Source: JBLHHI01 sp047614125 (lineage in GTDB: Bacteria > Bacteroidota > Bacteroidia > NS11-12g > UBA9320). From it: a DNA stretch of 23,767 bases. Where the stretch lies: the NCBI GenBank assembly GCA_047614125.1, contig JBLHHI010000050.1:1-23767 (forward strand). The letters run 5' to 3'. The position numbers and the translations under genes are program-made. How positions within the stretch are numbered: the stretch's first letter is position 1; the number at the start of each line of letters is the position of its first letter. Below are positions 1-6,961 of the stretch, in pieces. The notes beneath the pieces are model-generated. The model was given only the letters and a program-made list of their open reading frames with translations. It had not been told where the DNA came from and did not search any database.

Positions 1-433
1 GGAACTTTTTCAAAAGTACGACTTCATAGCCGCTTGCCAATGGTATAAAATGCAGGCAAAGGTTGTAGGATGGAGTTGGCGATAATTTTGTTGTACTAGC
101 CTGTAGGGAGGATGGTTGGTTTCTAACCTGCAATGAACGCTAAGAATCTGAAAGGATCGCGCAGCAATCGAATTCCAAGTTAGCGAAGGCAACACATTAT
201 TATCTAGAAAATATGCGTGACGCTAACTTGGAAAGATGGTGAATGGTTAACGAAACTGAGGTCTGAATTGTGAATTCTAGTACAAGAGATTGGTGGAATG
301 ATGAAATAATTGCGACTGGCAACTCCGGATAATTTTGAATGTTTAATTGTGAATTTTGCATTGGTTTTGGTTCGATACAGCAATCACAGTAGATTAAATT
401 TGCTGAACATAGATCAATAAATCTGTTCGTTAT
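1..433. other. intergenic, no gene recognised
   Basis: No convincing coding frame was found on either strand. The only open frame of note (minus, near 10-195) has no recognisable domain and unlikely composition. The stretch holds a 13-bp inverted repeat at 173-233, listed separately, and a short direct repeat AATTGTGAATT near 266 and 346. It may contain older decayed sequence like the adjoining pseudogene, but nothing identifiable remains. Confidence 0.5.
173..233. repeat. 13-bp perfect inverted repeat, 35-nt spacer
   Basis: TTCCAAGTTAGCG at 173-185 is the exact reverse complement of CGCTAACTTGGAA at 221-233, with 35 nt between the arms. It could be a hairpin in RNA, the ends of a very small element, or a protein-binding site. 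It is not followed by a T-run, so it is a poor fit to a standard terminator. Confidence 0.5.
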
Positions 434-898
434 TTAATGTTCAAAAGTCACATCTACCGCAAGTTTATCGCCAAGACTCCGAATAGAGTGGTACGTTTTT
501 CTCAGTCTTAAGGTCGAATCATTCAAATTCAAAAAATAAAGGGTATCTCCATTCTCTACGAGCTTGAACCCATACCAGTGAATTAAATGCCAACTAACTA
601 GCACCGTTTGTGCTTCTATCGAATCACACTGAAGTAAGCCTCTTTCATAATTGCCTCAACCACCATTGTTGCGATTGTATGTGGTTACATCATCTTAATA
701 ACACGTTTTATAGGAATCCCACATTTGGGTTTGAGCTCACAATAAAGCTGATATAGGATCCGGCTTAAGAGTTGATGTTTTCGCTGTCATTTTCCATGGC
801 ATAGCACAGAGTAAATCATTTGCTGCTTTTGATTCTTCTTCTTTGGAGCATGAACTCAACATAATCAATGCAAGAAAAGGAATTAGTATTTTTTTCAT
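434..898 (-). pseudogene. decayed lipocalin-like lipoprotein gene, three in-frame stops
   Basis: An ATG at 898 starts a lipoprotein signal peptide (MKKILIPFLALIMLSSC, lipobox LSSC, then an acidic KEEE stretch). One reading frame runs 155 codons to a TAA at 434-436, but it is interrupted by TGA (737-739, codon 54), TAA (695-697, codon 68) and TGA (656-658, codon 81). There is no frameshift: sequence after each stop continues the same protein. The middle (NYERG, then QCDSIEAQTVLVSWHL) and the end (NGDTLYFLNLNDSTLRLRKTY) resemble the small lipocalin-like lipoproteins common in Bacteroidota, in which a Cys-Asp-x-x-x-x-Q-T segment precedes a Trp strand. That family call is from memory and moderate. 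Only the first 53 residues could be made without read-through, so the gene is probably dead. Confidence 0.65.
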
Positions 899-950
899 AT
901 TGCTATTTTATATCAGTCTACGAGGTTTAACGACCTTTTAAATCGCCTAT

Positions 951-1913
951 TTACCCCTCTTCTAACCGCTTCGCTCTTCGAGCCCAGAATGAGGCCAAAC
1001 TGAGTCCGGCAATAATGTGCCAAGCACCCCACCAAGCTGCAATAAAGGTCATGCCGCCAATGGCCAGTGTTGGGTCGAATATTTTTGGATTAAATAATAA
1101 GGCCAGTGCCAAGCCGGTGTTCTGTATGCCGGTTTCGATGGATATCGTTTTTCGGTCTTTCTTGCTGAGTTTAAATAATCGTGCAAAGTTGTATCCAAGC
1201 AAAAAGGCCAAAGTATTCTGTATGAATACCAAAAGCGCTATGTATTTAATGTGTTTTAGGAATAGATCGAAGTTTTTAACGAAGATTACCACCAAAATGG
1301 CTATGAAAATAACCATGGAAGCGCGTTTCATAAAAACGACCATACGCAAGGTTGTCTTTGGGAATTTGTGGTTTACAAACAAGCCCAACATCAATGGTAG
1401 GCCTAAGATTAAGAGAATGGTAGTAAAAACATGAAAGGGATCGATGTGAAGAGGCTGAACCAAGTCTGCGTGGCCCGTAGTTGTGTAAACTTTCACAAAA
1501 ATGTTTCCCCAGAAAGCAAAATTAAAGGGTGTTAAAATCAACGCTCCCAAATCGGAAACAGCCGTGAGACTTACCGACAAGGCTACGTTCCCCTTGGCTA
1601 GATTGCACATAAAGTTAGAGATGTTTCCACCCGGACAAGCGGCCACCAGAACCATGCCCAGCCCAACCGTCATAGTGATGTAGTTTCGAAAGGCAATTGC
1701 CAAAATAATCGTCATCAATGGCATCATCACAAATTGTGAAATGGCGCCCACAATGGCTGGTTTTGGTTTGTTAAATAATCGTGTAAAATGATCGATCTTT
1801 AATTCGAGTGCCACGCCAAACATAATGAAGGCGATGGCAAAGTTGAGCACCAATTGGCTGCTCGAATTGAAATCAATCTTAACGGAATCGAGGGCTTGAA
1901 GAGATTCGTACAT
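951..1913 (-). CDS. bile acid:sodium symporter (BASS) family transporter
   Basis: An inner-membrane protein of 320 residues with about nine to ten hydrophobic helices, the usual BASS size. Family marks are visible: an early FGVALELK helix end, the AACPGGNISNFM segment in the middle (BASS members carry a CPGG-type motif in the crossing helix) and TGIQNTGLALALLFNP near the C-terminus, which matches the family's (E/T)GIQN substrate and sodium site. The family couples Na+ to uptake of organic anions such as bile acids, pantoate or keto acids; the substrate here cannot be told. The open frame extends upstream into the previous gene, but the ATG at 1913 is chosen because it begins just 7 nt after that gene's stop and gives the normal N-terminus. 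It is probably co-transcribed with the outer-membrane protein upstream. Confidence 0.88.
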   Translation of the reverse strand: MYESLQALDSVKIDFNSSSQLVLNFAIAFIMFGVALELKIDHFTRLFNKPKPAIVGAISQFVMMPLMTIILAIAFRNYITMTVGLGMVLVAACPGGNISNFMCNLAKGNVALSVSLTAVSDLGALILTPFNFAFWGNIFVKVYTTTGHADLVQPLHIDPFHVFTTILLILGLPLMLGLFVNHKFPKTTLRMVVFMKRASMVIFIAILVVIFVKNFDLFLKHIKYIALLVFIQNTLAFLLGYNFARLFKLSKKDRKTISIETGIQNTGLALALLFNPKIFDPTLAIGGMTFIAAWWGAWHIIAGLSLASFWARRAKRLEEG

Positions 1914-1920
1914 AGCGGTA

Positions 1921-2841
1921 TTACTTTTGTAAATGTAAGCGATAAAAAACGGTGGCCTTGCACAGCCAACTGTCTGAAAAATCGGTGTTGAGCTGTTGGC
2001 GATCGTCGCCAAAATATATTAGAGGCATTCCAAAGGCTACTTTTTCATTGTATATGCGATAGGATCTTCCTATGGACCTACCAACGCTGAGCTGGAGGTT
2101 AATACCACTTTTAAGTTCATATTGGGCATAAGCAAAAACTTCATTCGTTGCACGAGCGAGGTAGCGATGTTCTTCGTTAAGAACTTGTGTATTAATATTA
2201 TAGGATCTGATCTGACCTCTGAAATTGATGCCCAGTTTGGTAGACAGAAGGACGGTATAATTGAGATCTACCGACAAAGGGAGCAATACCTTGGCTTCAA
2301 ACTTCTCCGTTGCACTTAGATAATACATTCCAAAGATCGGAACCACAAAGGTTCCAAAGAGTTCCTGATTTACGTAAGCTCCAAACTTGTAGTTAAAATG
2401 ATCCGATTTTTCGTACTTCATCAAGGCCACTGCTCCAAGTTGGAAGTCGCGCCTATTTATGTTTTTAAAATCAGAGGAAATCTTGGGCAGCAACATGTAG
2501 GTGCCGCTCAACTTGCTGTTGTGTTTAATGTTTGCCCCACATTTTAGCGTAAGTCCGGTTAGTGTCTCTTCAGATCGACCGGGATTAAACGATCCCTTCG
2601 TTTGTTCAAAGCTTACGCCGGTTAGAACGGTGATTTTTGAATTAAGAACAATTGGAGCTGTTAAATCACCATTTATTTCGGTGAGGGTGGTGGTGGCAAT
2701 GGCTGTATCAAAGGTGTTGAGAGATGTGGTGGTATAATCGAATTTTGCCAGATCAACATAGTTTTGAGCACTTGCCTGAAATGCCAACAAGCACAATGCA
2801 ATGGTTCTGATGGTGGTTTGAAAGACGTTCTTTGTTCTCAT
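1921..2841 (-). CDS. DUF6268-like outer-membrane beta-barrel protein
   Basis: A 306-residue protein starting with a cleavable signal peptide (MRTKNVFQTTIRTIALCLLA, cleavage near ASAQ/N). The rest is alternating short strands rich in aromatic residues and Thr/Ser, as in outer-membrane barrels. The C-terminal part (GINLQLSVGRSIGRSYRIYN, then YFGDDRQQLN, ending FYRLHLQ) fits my recollection of the DUF6268 family, found mostly in Bacteroidota. No function is established. The ATG at 2841 is preferred over an upstream TTG because it places the signal peptide at the N-terminus. The stop lies 7 nt before the BASS transporter start, so the two probably form an operon. A role in passage of the same solute across the outer membrane is only an inference from context. 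Confidence 0.65.
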   Translation of the reverse strand: MRTKNVFQTTIRTIALCLLAFQASAQNYVDLAKFDYTTTSLNTFDTAIATTTLTEINGDLTAPIVLNSKITVLTGVSFEQTKGSFNPGRSEETLTGLTLKCGANIKHNSKLSGTYMLLPKISSDFKNINRRDFQLGAVALMKYEKSDHFNYKFGAYVNQELFGTFVVPIFGMYYLSATEKFEAKVLLPLSVDLNYTVLLSTKLGINFRGQIRSYNINTQVLNEEHRYLARATNEVFAYAQYELKSGINLQLSVGRSIGRSYRIYNEKVAFGMPLIYFGDDRQQLNTDFSDSWLCKATVFYRLHLQK

Positions 2842-3349
2842 GAGATCGTGATGAGGTAATTTGTTGTAACAAAGATGAAAGATTAACACCAAGATTAATT
2901 ATCTTATTTTGCATTATCTAGCATTGCATCTCTATTTTCGAGCATTAGTACATAGTTGTAGTCCACCAATATGTAATTGGTGATATTATTCTATTGATAG
3001 AATATTAAATAATGCAAATATTACCATCCTACTTGATTGTGCTAAGCTTTTTATTGAACAATGATAAAATTTACATTTAGGATGTTGAATGTAAATCAGG
3101 ATTTAATGATTTTTGGAAGTAATGTGTAGTTGGTTTCGATTCTTCAGAACGTACCTATTCCCAAAGTAGCCTACGTTATTCAGCCATGGATTCTATCGTT
3201 CTTTCCGGGTGTTTATACCCCCATTGGTTGAAATGCCATGAGACCAGTTGTGGGAGTAAATCGGGGCGCTCACCAAGATAGAAAAAATACATCCGATCTA
3301 TTTTTCTGACTAAATGATTAATCAATACAGTTAATCATATTACATAATG
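2842..3349. other. intergenic, AT-rich, two small inverted repeats
   Basis: No gene is seen. Two neighbouring inverted repeats occur upstream of the minus-strand DUF6268-like gene: CCAAT/ATTGG (2966-2980, 5-nt spacer) and TATTCTAT/ATAGAATA (2987-3004, 2-nt spacer). They could be operator sites for the operon that starts at 2841, about 120-160 nt away, but this is unproven. The rest shows no recognisable structure. Confidence 0.4.
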
Positions 3350-4303
3350 TTATCGCCGAACCACTTTTTTTACGATCAAACCATTTGCAGATGCGATGTG
3401 AAGGAAATAAACTCCTGCCGGTTGGTTCGAAAGGTCAACGGTCTTAGTAGAATCATGTAAGCTTATTGGAGCAGCAATGATCTGGCCCATGGCATTTACA
3501 ACAGTTATTCCCTCAACTTCAATTTGGGTTGACAAATGAACCAGTCTCGAAGTTGGGTTTGGGTACATTGATACCTCAGGCCCTTGCTCTAAATGATTCT
3601 TAATTCCTACTGAAGTGCATGCTGATGAGAAGGTTTGCAAAGCAGCTATCTCATCCGAATTCAAAACCCGAGAATAAATTCGTATGTCGTCGATGTCGCC
3701 GATAAAATCATCGTTTATATTGAAGTTTACATTTCGTCCAATTAAAAAGGTATCCAACGCTGTATTCCAAGTTTTTGTGCCTGTACCGGCAAGTGCGCCA
3801 TTAACATAGAGCTTACCTTCGGAGCCGTCGTACGTGGTTGTGATGTTAAACCAACCCGTATCTGGATAGTCGTACACAAACTTAATGTCGGAACCAAAAC
3901 CAAAATGTCTAAATCCCTGTGGACTCACTCCTACATTTGTGCCCAAGGCAATACCATACGCCTGGCCGGTGCTCGGTTTCCCCCAGCAGAGCGGCACATC
4001 AGAGTCGACGCTGGTTTCCAATCGAATCCATAAGCTTACCGAACGAGCCGAATTGCCGGAAGGCAGCCCAATTGGAGATGCCGTAATTACATCCAGACCC
4101 GAAAATGAATACGCGGAGTTGGCATTTCCATTGCGATCGGTGGTTAAGGTGGCGCCGGTTACAGTGCCGTTGTGACCATTTCCGCTTTCATCCATGGCAT
4201 TGCCATCAAAGGGCATGCATACTTCTAGGCTGTCGAACAAGTTGACGGTTTGGGCGTCTGCGGTACTAACGAAAAGTGAAAGGAGGATGTAAATTGTTTT
4301 CAT
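3350..4303 (-). CDS. secreted LamG-like (concanavalin A fold) protein with T9SS tail
   Basis: A 317-residue exported protein. Residues 1-18 are a signal peptide ending ADAQ. Residues about 26-226 form a LamG/pentraxin-like jelly roll: MPFDGNAMDESGNGHNG at the start, the SVSLWIRLE strand, WFNITTTYDGSEGKLYVNG in the middle, and DDIRIYSRVLNSDEI at the end, the last being the standard closing signature of bacterial LamG-like domains. Residues about 244-317 are a T9SS type A sorting domain (MYPNPTSRLVHLS, then GVYFLHI, ending KKVVRR), which sends the protein across the outer membrane and usually to the cell surface. The domain commonly binds glycans or proteins; the ligand is unknown. It stands alone between the DUF6268-like gene and the divergent sigma factor. 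Confidence 0.88.
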   Translation of the reverse strand: MKTIYILLSLFVSTADAQTVNLFDSLEVCMPFDGNAMDESGNGHNGTVTGATLTTDRNGNANSAYSFSGLDVITASPIGLPSGNSARSVSLWIRLETSVDSDVPLCWGKPSTGQAYGIALGTNVGVSPQGFRHFGFGSDIKFVYDYPDTGWFNITTTYDGSEGKLYVNGALAGTGTKTWNTALDTFLIGRNVNFNINDDFIGDIDDIRIYSRVLNSDEIAALQTFSSACTSVGIKNHLEQGPEVSMYPNPTSRLVHLSTQIEVEGITVVNAMGQIIAAPISLHDSTKTVDLSNQPAGVYFLHIASANGLIVKKVVRR

Positions 4304-4462
4304 ACTATCAGTTTGTAAATGTTGGAATCAAAAATAGGTATTCTTGAATTAAACCATAATCCGCAATACAATTACGGGTACATGCCTTACAATGGTTTTG
4401 CAATATGAATGGTTTTGTGACGGCGACGACGTTGGCATAGGCGTTGATAGAAACCTCCAAAG

Positions 4463-4510
4463 AATAAATCGAAAAATTTTAAAGTAATATTGAATCTCCA
4501 TCGTCTTCAA
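4463..4510 (+). promoter_or_regulatory. putative ECF sigma-dependent promoter, copy 1 (sigma gene)
   Basis: The block AATAAATCG - 7 nt - TTAAAGTAAT (4479-4488) - 13 nt - CGTCTTCAA (4502-4510) recurs without gaps at 5837-5884 (38 of 48 positions identical). Reading AAAGT as the -35 core and CGTC as the -10 core gives a 16-nt spacer, the usual ECF spacing, and CGTC is a common ECF -10 core. GTCTT and AAGAC arms (4503-4507 and 4518-4522) form a small inverted repeat over the expected start site, also present in copy 2. Position before the sigma gene itself suggests autoregulation. Confidence 0.6.
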
Positions 4511-4538
4511 CTCTATGAAGACCGTGTTGTCTGTTGAA

Positions 4539-5090
4539 ATGACTGAAAAATCCAGAACTTCCGTAACGCAAACTATAAAACTCTATGGTGCAAAATTGGG
4601 TGGATTTATAAAATCTAAGGTAGGCAATAACGAAGAAGCTAAAGACATTCTTCAGGATGTTTGGCATCAGCTCAGTAGGCTAACGAACATTGATGACATT
4701 GAGAATATGAGCGGTTGGCTTTACAATGTAAGTCGTAACCGAATAACGGATTCTTTTCGAAAGAAAAGGCCTGAATCCTTAGAAGACTTGTCCTTCGAAG
4801 ATGAAGAAGGTGAGCGCATTTTTAAAGAAGTTCTCCTGTTGGACGACTCGGCCAGCCCAGAACTTGCATTGTTTAAAGAAGTGTTTTGGAAGGCGCTGTT
4901 TAAGGCCCTAGATGAACTGCCTGAAAAACAGCGTGAAGCCTTTGTGCTCAATGAAATAGAAGACATGACGTTGCAAGAAATTGCCGATCAAAACGGCGAA
5001 AGCATTAAAACCATAATTTCCAGAAAAAGATATGCGGTTATATATTTAAGAACACAACTCGAACACCTTTATGGAGACTTGTTGGATTAA
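4539..5090 (+). CDS. ECF-type RNA polymerase sigma factor
   Basis: A 183-residue sigma-70 family protein with the two-domain ECF layout. The sigma2 region covers about residues 15-95 (EEAKDILQDVWHQL, then GWLYNVSRNRITDSFRKKR, the -10 recognition helix). The sigma4 region covers about 120-180 (ALDELPEKQREAFVLNEIED, then the helix-turn-helix MTLQEIADQNGESIKTIISR). An ATG 24 nt upstream (4515) also opens the frame, but the putative promoter's start site would fall at or beyond it; the ATG at 4539 gives a leader matching that of the 5915 gene (37 versus 39 nt from CGTC to ATG), so 4539 is chosen. A small membrane protein follows after 34 nt. No recognisable anti-sigma factor (zinc-binding or FecR-type) is adjacent. 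Confidence 0.93.
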   Translation: MTEKSRTSVTQTIKLYGAKLGGFIKSKVGNNEEAKDILQDVWHQLSRLTNIDDIENMSGWLYNVSRNRITDSFRKKRPESLEDLSFEDEEGERIFKEVLLLDDSASPELALFKEVFWKALFKALDELPEKQREAFVLNEIEDMTLQEIADQNGESIKTIISRKRYAVIYLRTQLEHLYGDLLD

Positions 5091-5124
5091 AAGATAGTAA
5101 GATATAATATTTAAGAAGAAAGAA

Positions 5125-5484
5125 ATGAACGAAGAAACAAAGAACAAATGGAAACGCAGAGCACCCTTTATGATCCCATTGGTAATTGCTGGAATGGCTC
5201 TCTTGGTTTATGTGGTAATGCGTCTGTGGAATGGTATTCTACCCGAGGTTATTGGCGTTGGAACCATTACGTATTGGCAAACCTTGGGCATCCTCATCCT
5301 GAGTAAAATACTCTTTGGCGGATCTAAATTTGGCTCATCCAAACACAGCAGTAAGGGCCCTGGTATGGCACGAAAATTTTCGGGTATGAGCATCGAAGAC
5401 AAAGCAGCTTTTAAACAGGAGATGAAGGCGCGCTGGTGTTCGGATGATGAATCCTCCAGTCAGGATACAATTTCCGACGAATAA
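5125..5484 (+). CDS. small two-helix membrane protein linked to the ECF sigma factor
   Basis: A 119-residue protein. A basic N-terminus (KNKWKRR) is followed by helix 1 (about 14-35), a short loop with WNGILPEVIG, and helix 2 (about 47-65, TYWQTLGILILSKILFGG). Both ends should be cytoplasmic. The tail is Ser/Lys-rich, then holds the motif GMSIEDKAAFKQEMKARWC and an acidic end. From memory, proteins with a WQxxGxLxLSKILFGG helix and an MSxEE...F...RC tail are found after ECF sigma genes in other Bacteroidota, but no function is known to me. It lies 34 nt behind the sigma gene, so it is probably co-transcribed. A role as an unconventional anti-sigma factor or membrane-stress effector is inference. 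The tail motif recurs in the protein at 5915-6193. Confidence 0.82.
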   Translation: MNEETKNKWKRRAPFMIPLVIAGMALLVYVVMRLWNGILPEVIGVGTITYWQTLGILILSKILFGGSKFGSSKHSSKGPGMARKFSGMSIEDKAAFKQEMKARWCSDDESSSQDTISDE

Positions 5485-5836
5485 TTTTACCGTTTAAAGC
5501 AAAATTCATTATAAGCACGGCACTTGTGATGCTGTATAGCCATTTAACATCGACTCGAATTGGTGGAAAGTTAAAAGTGGGTGCATTTAAAAATTCATCC
5601 AAATTTTTCGTTTTATAATAGGTCAGGATTTGTTTAGAAAACCATCATTCGTCGTACTCTTTTAAACTCCAACTTCTTCAAAATTGCAAACTACCGCCCT
5701 AAAAGTGGTGGGACCCAATGCCCTTGCCATGTTCATTAAAATTTACTCAAACCACTGAAAACAAAGCAGATGAACTGAGATTTTCTGGATCCAGTGTGAA
5801 TGGATGAGGGTTAAGGCTTTCATAAATATTAAAAAA
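5485..5836. other. intergenic, no gene recognised
   Basis: This spacer separates the sigma unit from the second unit of the putative regulon. A short plus-strand open stretch (about 5470-5620) would encode hydrophobic and then basic residues but has no good start or homology that I recognise. No clear terminator was seen after 5484. The promoter block at 5837 starts at its end. Confidence 0.4.
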
Positions 5837-5884
5837 AATAAATCGTGAAATATTAAAGTAATCTGGAACTTGTTTCGTCTTCAA
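5837..5884 (+). promoter_or_regulatory. putative ECF sigma-dependent promoter, copy 2
   Basis: AATAAATCG (5837-5845), TTAAAGTAAT (5853-5862) and CGTCTTCAA (5876-5884) sit at exactly the same distances as in the block before the sigma gene. The ATG at 5915 is 39 nt after the CGTC core. GTCTT/AAGAC arms (5877-5881, 5891-5895) again cover the presumed start site. The identity outside coding sequence, limited to this block, points to a shared regulator, most simply the sigma factor encoded at 4539. Confidence 0.6.
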
Positions 5885-5914
5885 TTATATAAGACAACTT
5901 AAATAAATAAAAAC

Positions 5915-6193
5915 ATGAAACATTCAATCTTGCGATCCATCCTAATCGGCCTCTTGGTTGGCTTGCTTATTTTTACAATGCCGCGTCTATTCTTTGCATT
6001 TCTTATTATTGGATTGATTTTTAAACTTCTAAAAGGAGGAAGATCCCGAAATGGCGGCTGGGTTGAACGTAAAATGGCTTTCACCGATCGCGTTCGTTCT
6101 ATGAGTGATGAAGAATACGAAAACTTCAAGAACACTCGAACCCATTGCTCGGGTCACTTTTATCAAGAAAACCTTAAAAATCAAGAAGTATGA
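5915..6193 (+). CDS. small membrane protein with MSxEE tail, putative ECF regulon member
   Basis: A 92-residue protein with two closely spaced hydrophobic helices (about 7-22 and 26-39, separated at MPRLFF), a basic glycine-rich turn (LLKGGRSRNGG), and a soluble tail probably in the cytoplasm. The tail includes RSMSDEEYENFKNTRTHCSG, which parallels GMSIEDKAAFKQEMKARWC of the protein at 5125-5484: Met-Ser, an acidic pair, Phe-Lys, and a Cys 6-9 residues later. Its promoter matches that of the sigma gene. Its TGA stop overlaps the next start (ATGA at 6190-6193), implying coupled translation. I do not recognise a named family. It could be a paralogous partner of the 5125 protein that senses or modulates the same signal. 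Confidence 0.75.
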   Translation: MKHSILRSILIGLLVGLLIFTMPRLFFAFLIIGLIFKLLKGGRSRNGGWVERKMAFTDRVRSMSDEEYENFKNTRTHCSGHFYQENLKNQEV

Positions 6194-6366
6194 AACGAAA
6201 ATCAAACAAGATCATTGTATTTGTAGTCGCTTTGATTACGGTAGTATGTTTATCGATGACCACACAGCATCATTGTAAACAAAGTAATAACAATGGATAT
6301 TCGAAGCATTCGTGCACACAAACGGAGCATCCAATCCAGCATCATAAAGATATTGGGGATCTTTGA
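6190..6366 (+). CDS. 58-residue membrane-anchored His/Cys-rich peptide
   Basis: The frame opens at an ATG overlapping the stop of the previous gene and ends at TGA (6364-6366), 24 nt before a strong hairpin. The peptide has a basic start (MKRKSNK), one hydrophobic segment (about 8-23, IIVFVVALITVVCLSM), and a polar tail rich in metal-ligand residues: His27-His28-Cys29, His40, Cys42, His47, His51-His52. By the positive-inside rule the tail faces the periplasm. Cys20 is not in a good lipobox. The spacing of His and Cys suggests metal or haem binding, or a redox-sensitive tail, but no family is recognised. Overlapping ATGA, a terminator at the right distance and a credible TM segment support a real gene despite its small size. 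Confidence 0.65.
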   Translation: MKRKSNKIIVFVVALITVVCLSMTTQHHCKQSNNNGYSKHSCTQTEHPIQHHKDIGDL

Positions 6367-6390
6367 TGAACTAAAATTTTGGCGGAGGGT

Positions 6391-6417
6391 AAAATGTCGG
6401 GATACTCCCGACATTTT
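6391..6417 (+). terminator. strong hairpin terminator
   Basis: A perfect 12-bp stem, AAAATGTCGGGA (6391-6402) and TCCCGACATTTT (6406-6417), with a 3-nt loop. The A-rich 5' side and T-rich 3' side make it usable in both directions. It lies just after the His/Cys-rich peptide gene and closes the 5915-6366 unit. Confidence 0.75.
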
Positions 6418-6589
6418 CTGTTTAGGCTTTATTCGTCTTCGTTTCCAGAACTTATATGCGGTATGCGAACTTGATTTACAATCAATCCACCGAATTGGCG
6501 CCTTTACCTTTGAGGGTTGAAACGCATTAGCCCCTACTATCCTGAGTCTGAAGCCCGGCTTGTGCGATGGTGACTAAGGATATTTAACA

Positions 6590-6961
6590 TCAAATCTTAT
6601 AAATATCTGTTGGATTATCCAACATGATGGCCCTTCCTTGTTTTACGGCAATTGGACTGCGAATTAGATCTGGGTTTTTGATGATTACGTTCAACCAATC
6701 TTCATCTTCAAACTCCACTCCACGTAAATGGGTTTGATAATACGGCTTGCTCTTATCCAATAGGTCTTTGGGCCGCAAATTGAGCTGTGTAAGCAATTCT
6801 CTCCATTGTGTTGGAGTTTTATTCGACTTGGAATATTCGATGGTAAATACACTCTTTGTTACCGACTTTGCATAGGCCAATGCCTTTTTTGCCTTCGAGC
6901 AATTCAGATTGTACATGATGGAAATTTCCGGTGCCGTACTAATTGTAGATTTTCGATGCAT
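6590..6961 (-). CDS. ArsC/Spx-family thioredoxin-fold protein
   Basis: A 123-residue protein, the usual size of the ArsC/Spx/YffB family. The N-terminal strand and active-site loop ISIMYNLNCSKAKKAL hold a single Cys (Cys21) where this family has its catalytic or redox Cys. The middle has PTQWRELLTQLNLRPKDLLDKS, and the C-terminal part has NPDLIRSPIAVKQGRAIML, corresponding to the family's 'LxxRPIvv..g.A..G' segment but with an extra Ser between Arg and Pro. Such proteins include glutaredoxin-coupled arsenate reductases and regulators of unknown substrate; with no ars genes nearby, arsenate reduction should not be assumed. It is a single gene convergent with the sigma-regulon units. Confidence 0.8.
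   Translation of the reverse strand: MHRKSTISTAPEISIMYNLNCSKAKKALAYAKSVTKSVFTIEYSKSNKTPTQWRELLTQLNLRPKDLLDKSKPYYQTHLRGVEFEDEDWLNVIIKNPDLIRSPIAVKQGRAIMLDNPTDIYKI

Noticed and set aside
951..2012. The longer form of the BASS transporter starting at 2012.
   Set aside because: The extra 33 residues overlap the upstream gene in another frame and are not part of the family's N-terminus; the ATG at 1913 fits better.
5470..5620. A possible extra small membrane gene after the 5125-5484 gene.
   Set aside because: The open stretch lacks a good start; the first usable Met gives only 29 residues and no recognisable features.
6293..6520. A plus-strand open frame running through the terminator hairpin.
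   Set aside because: It overlaps the His/Cys-rich peptide gene in another frame and reads through a perfect 12-bp terminator; it has no domain.
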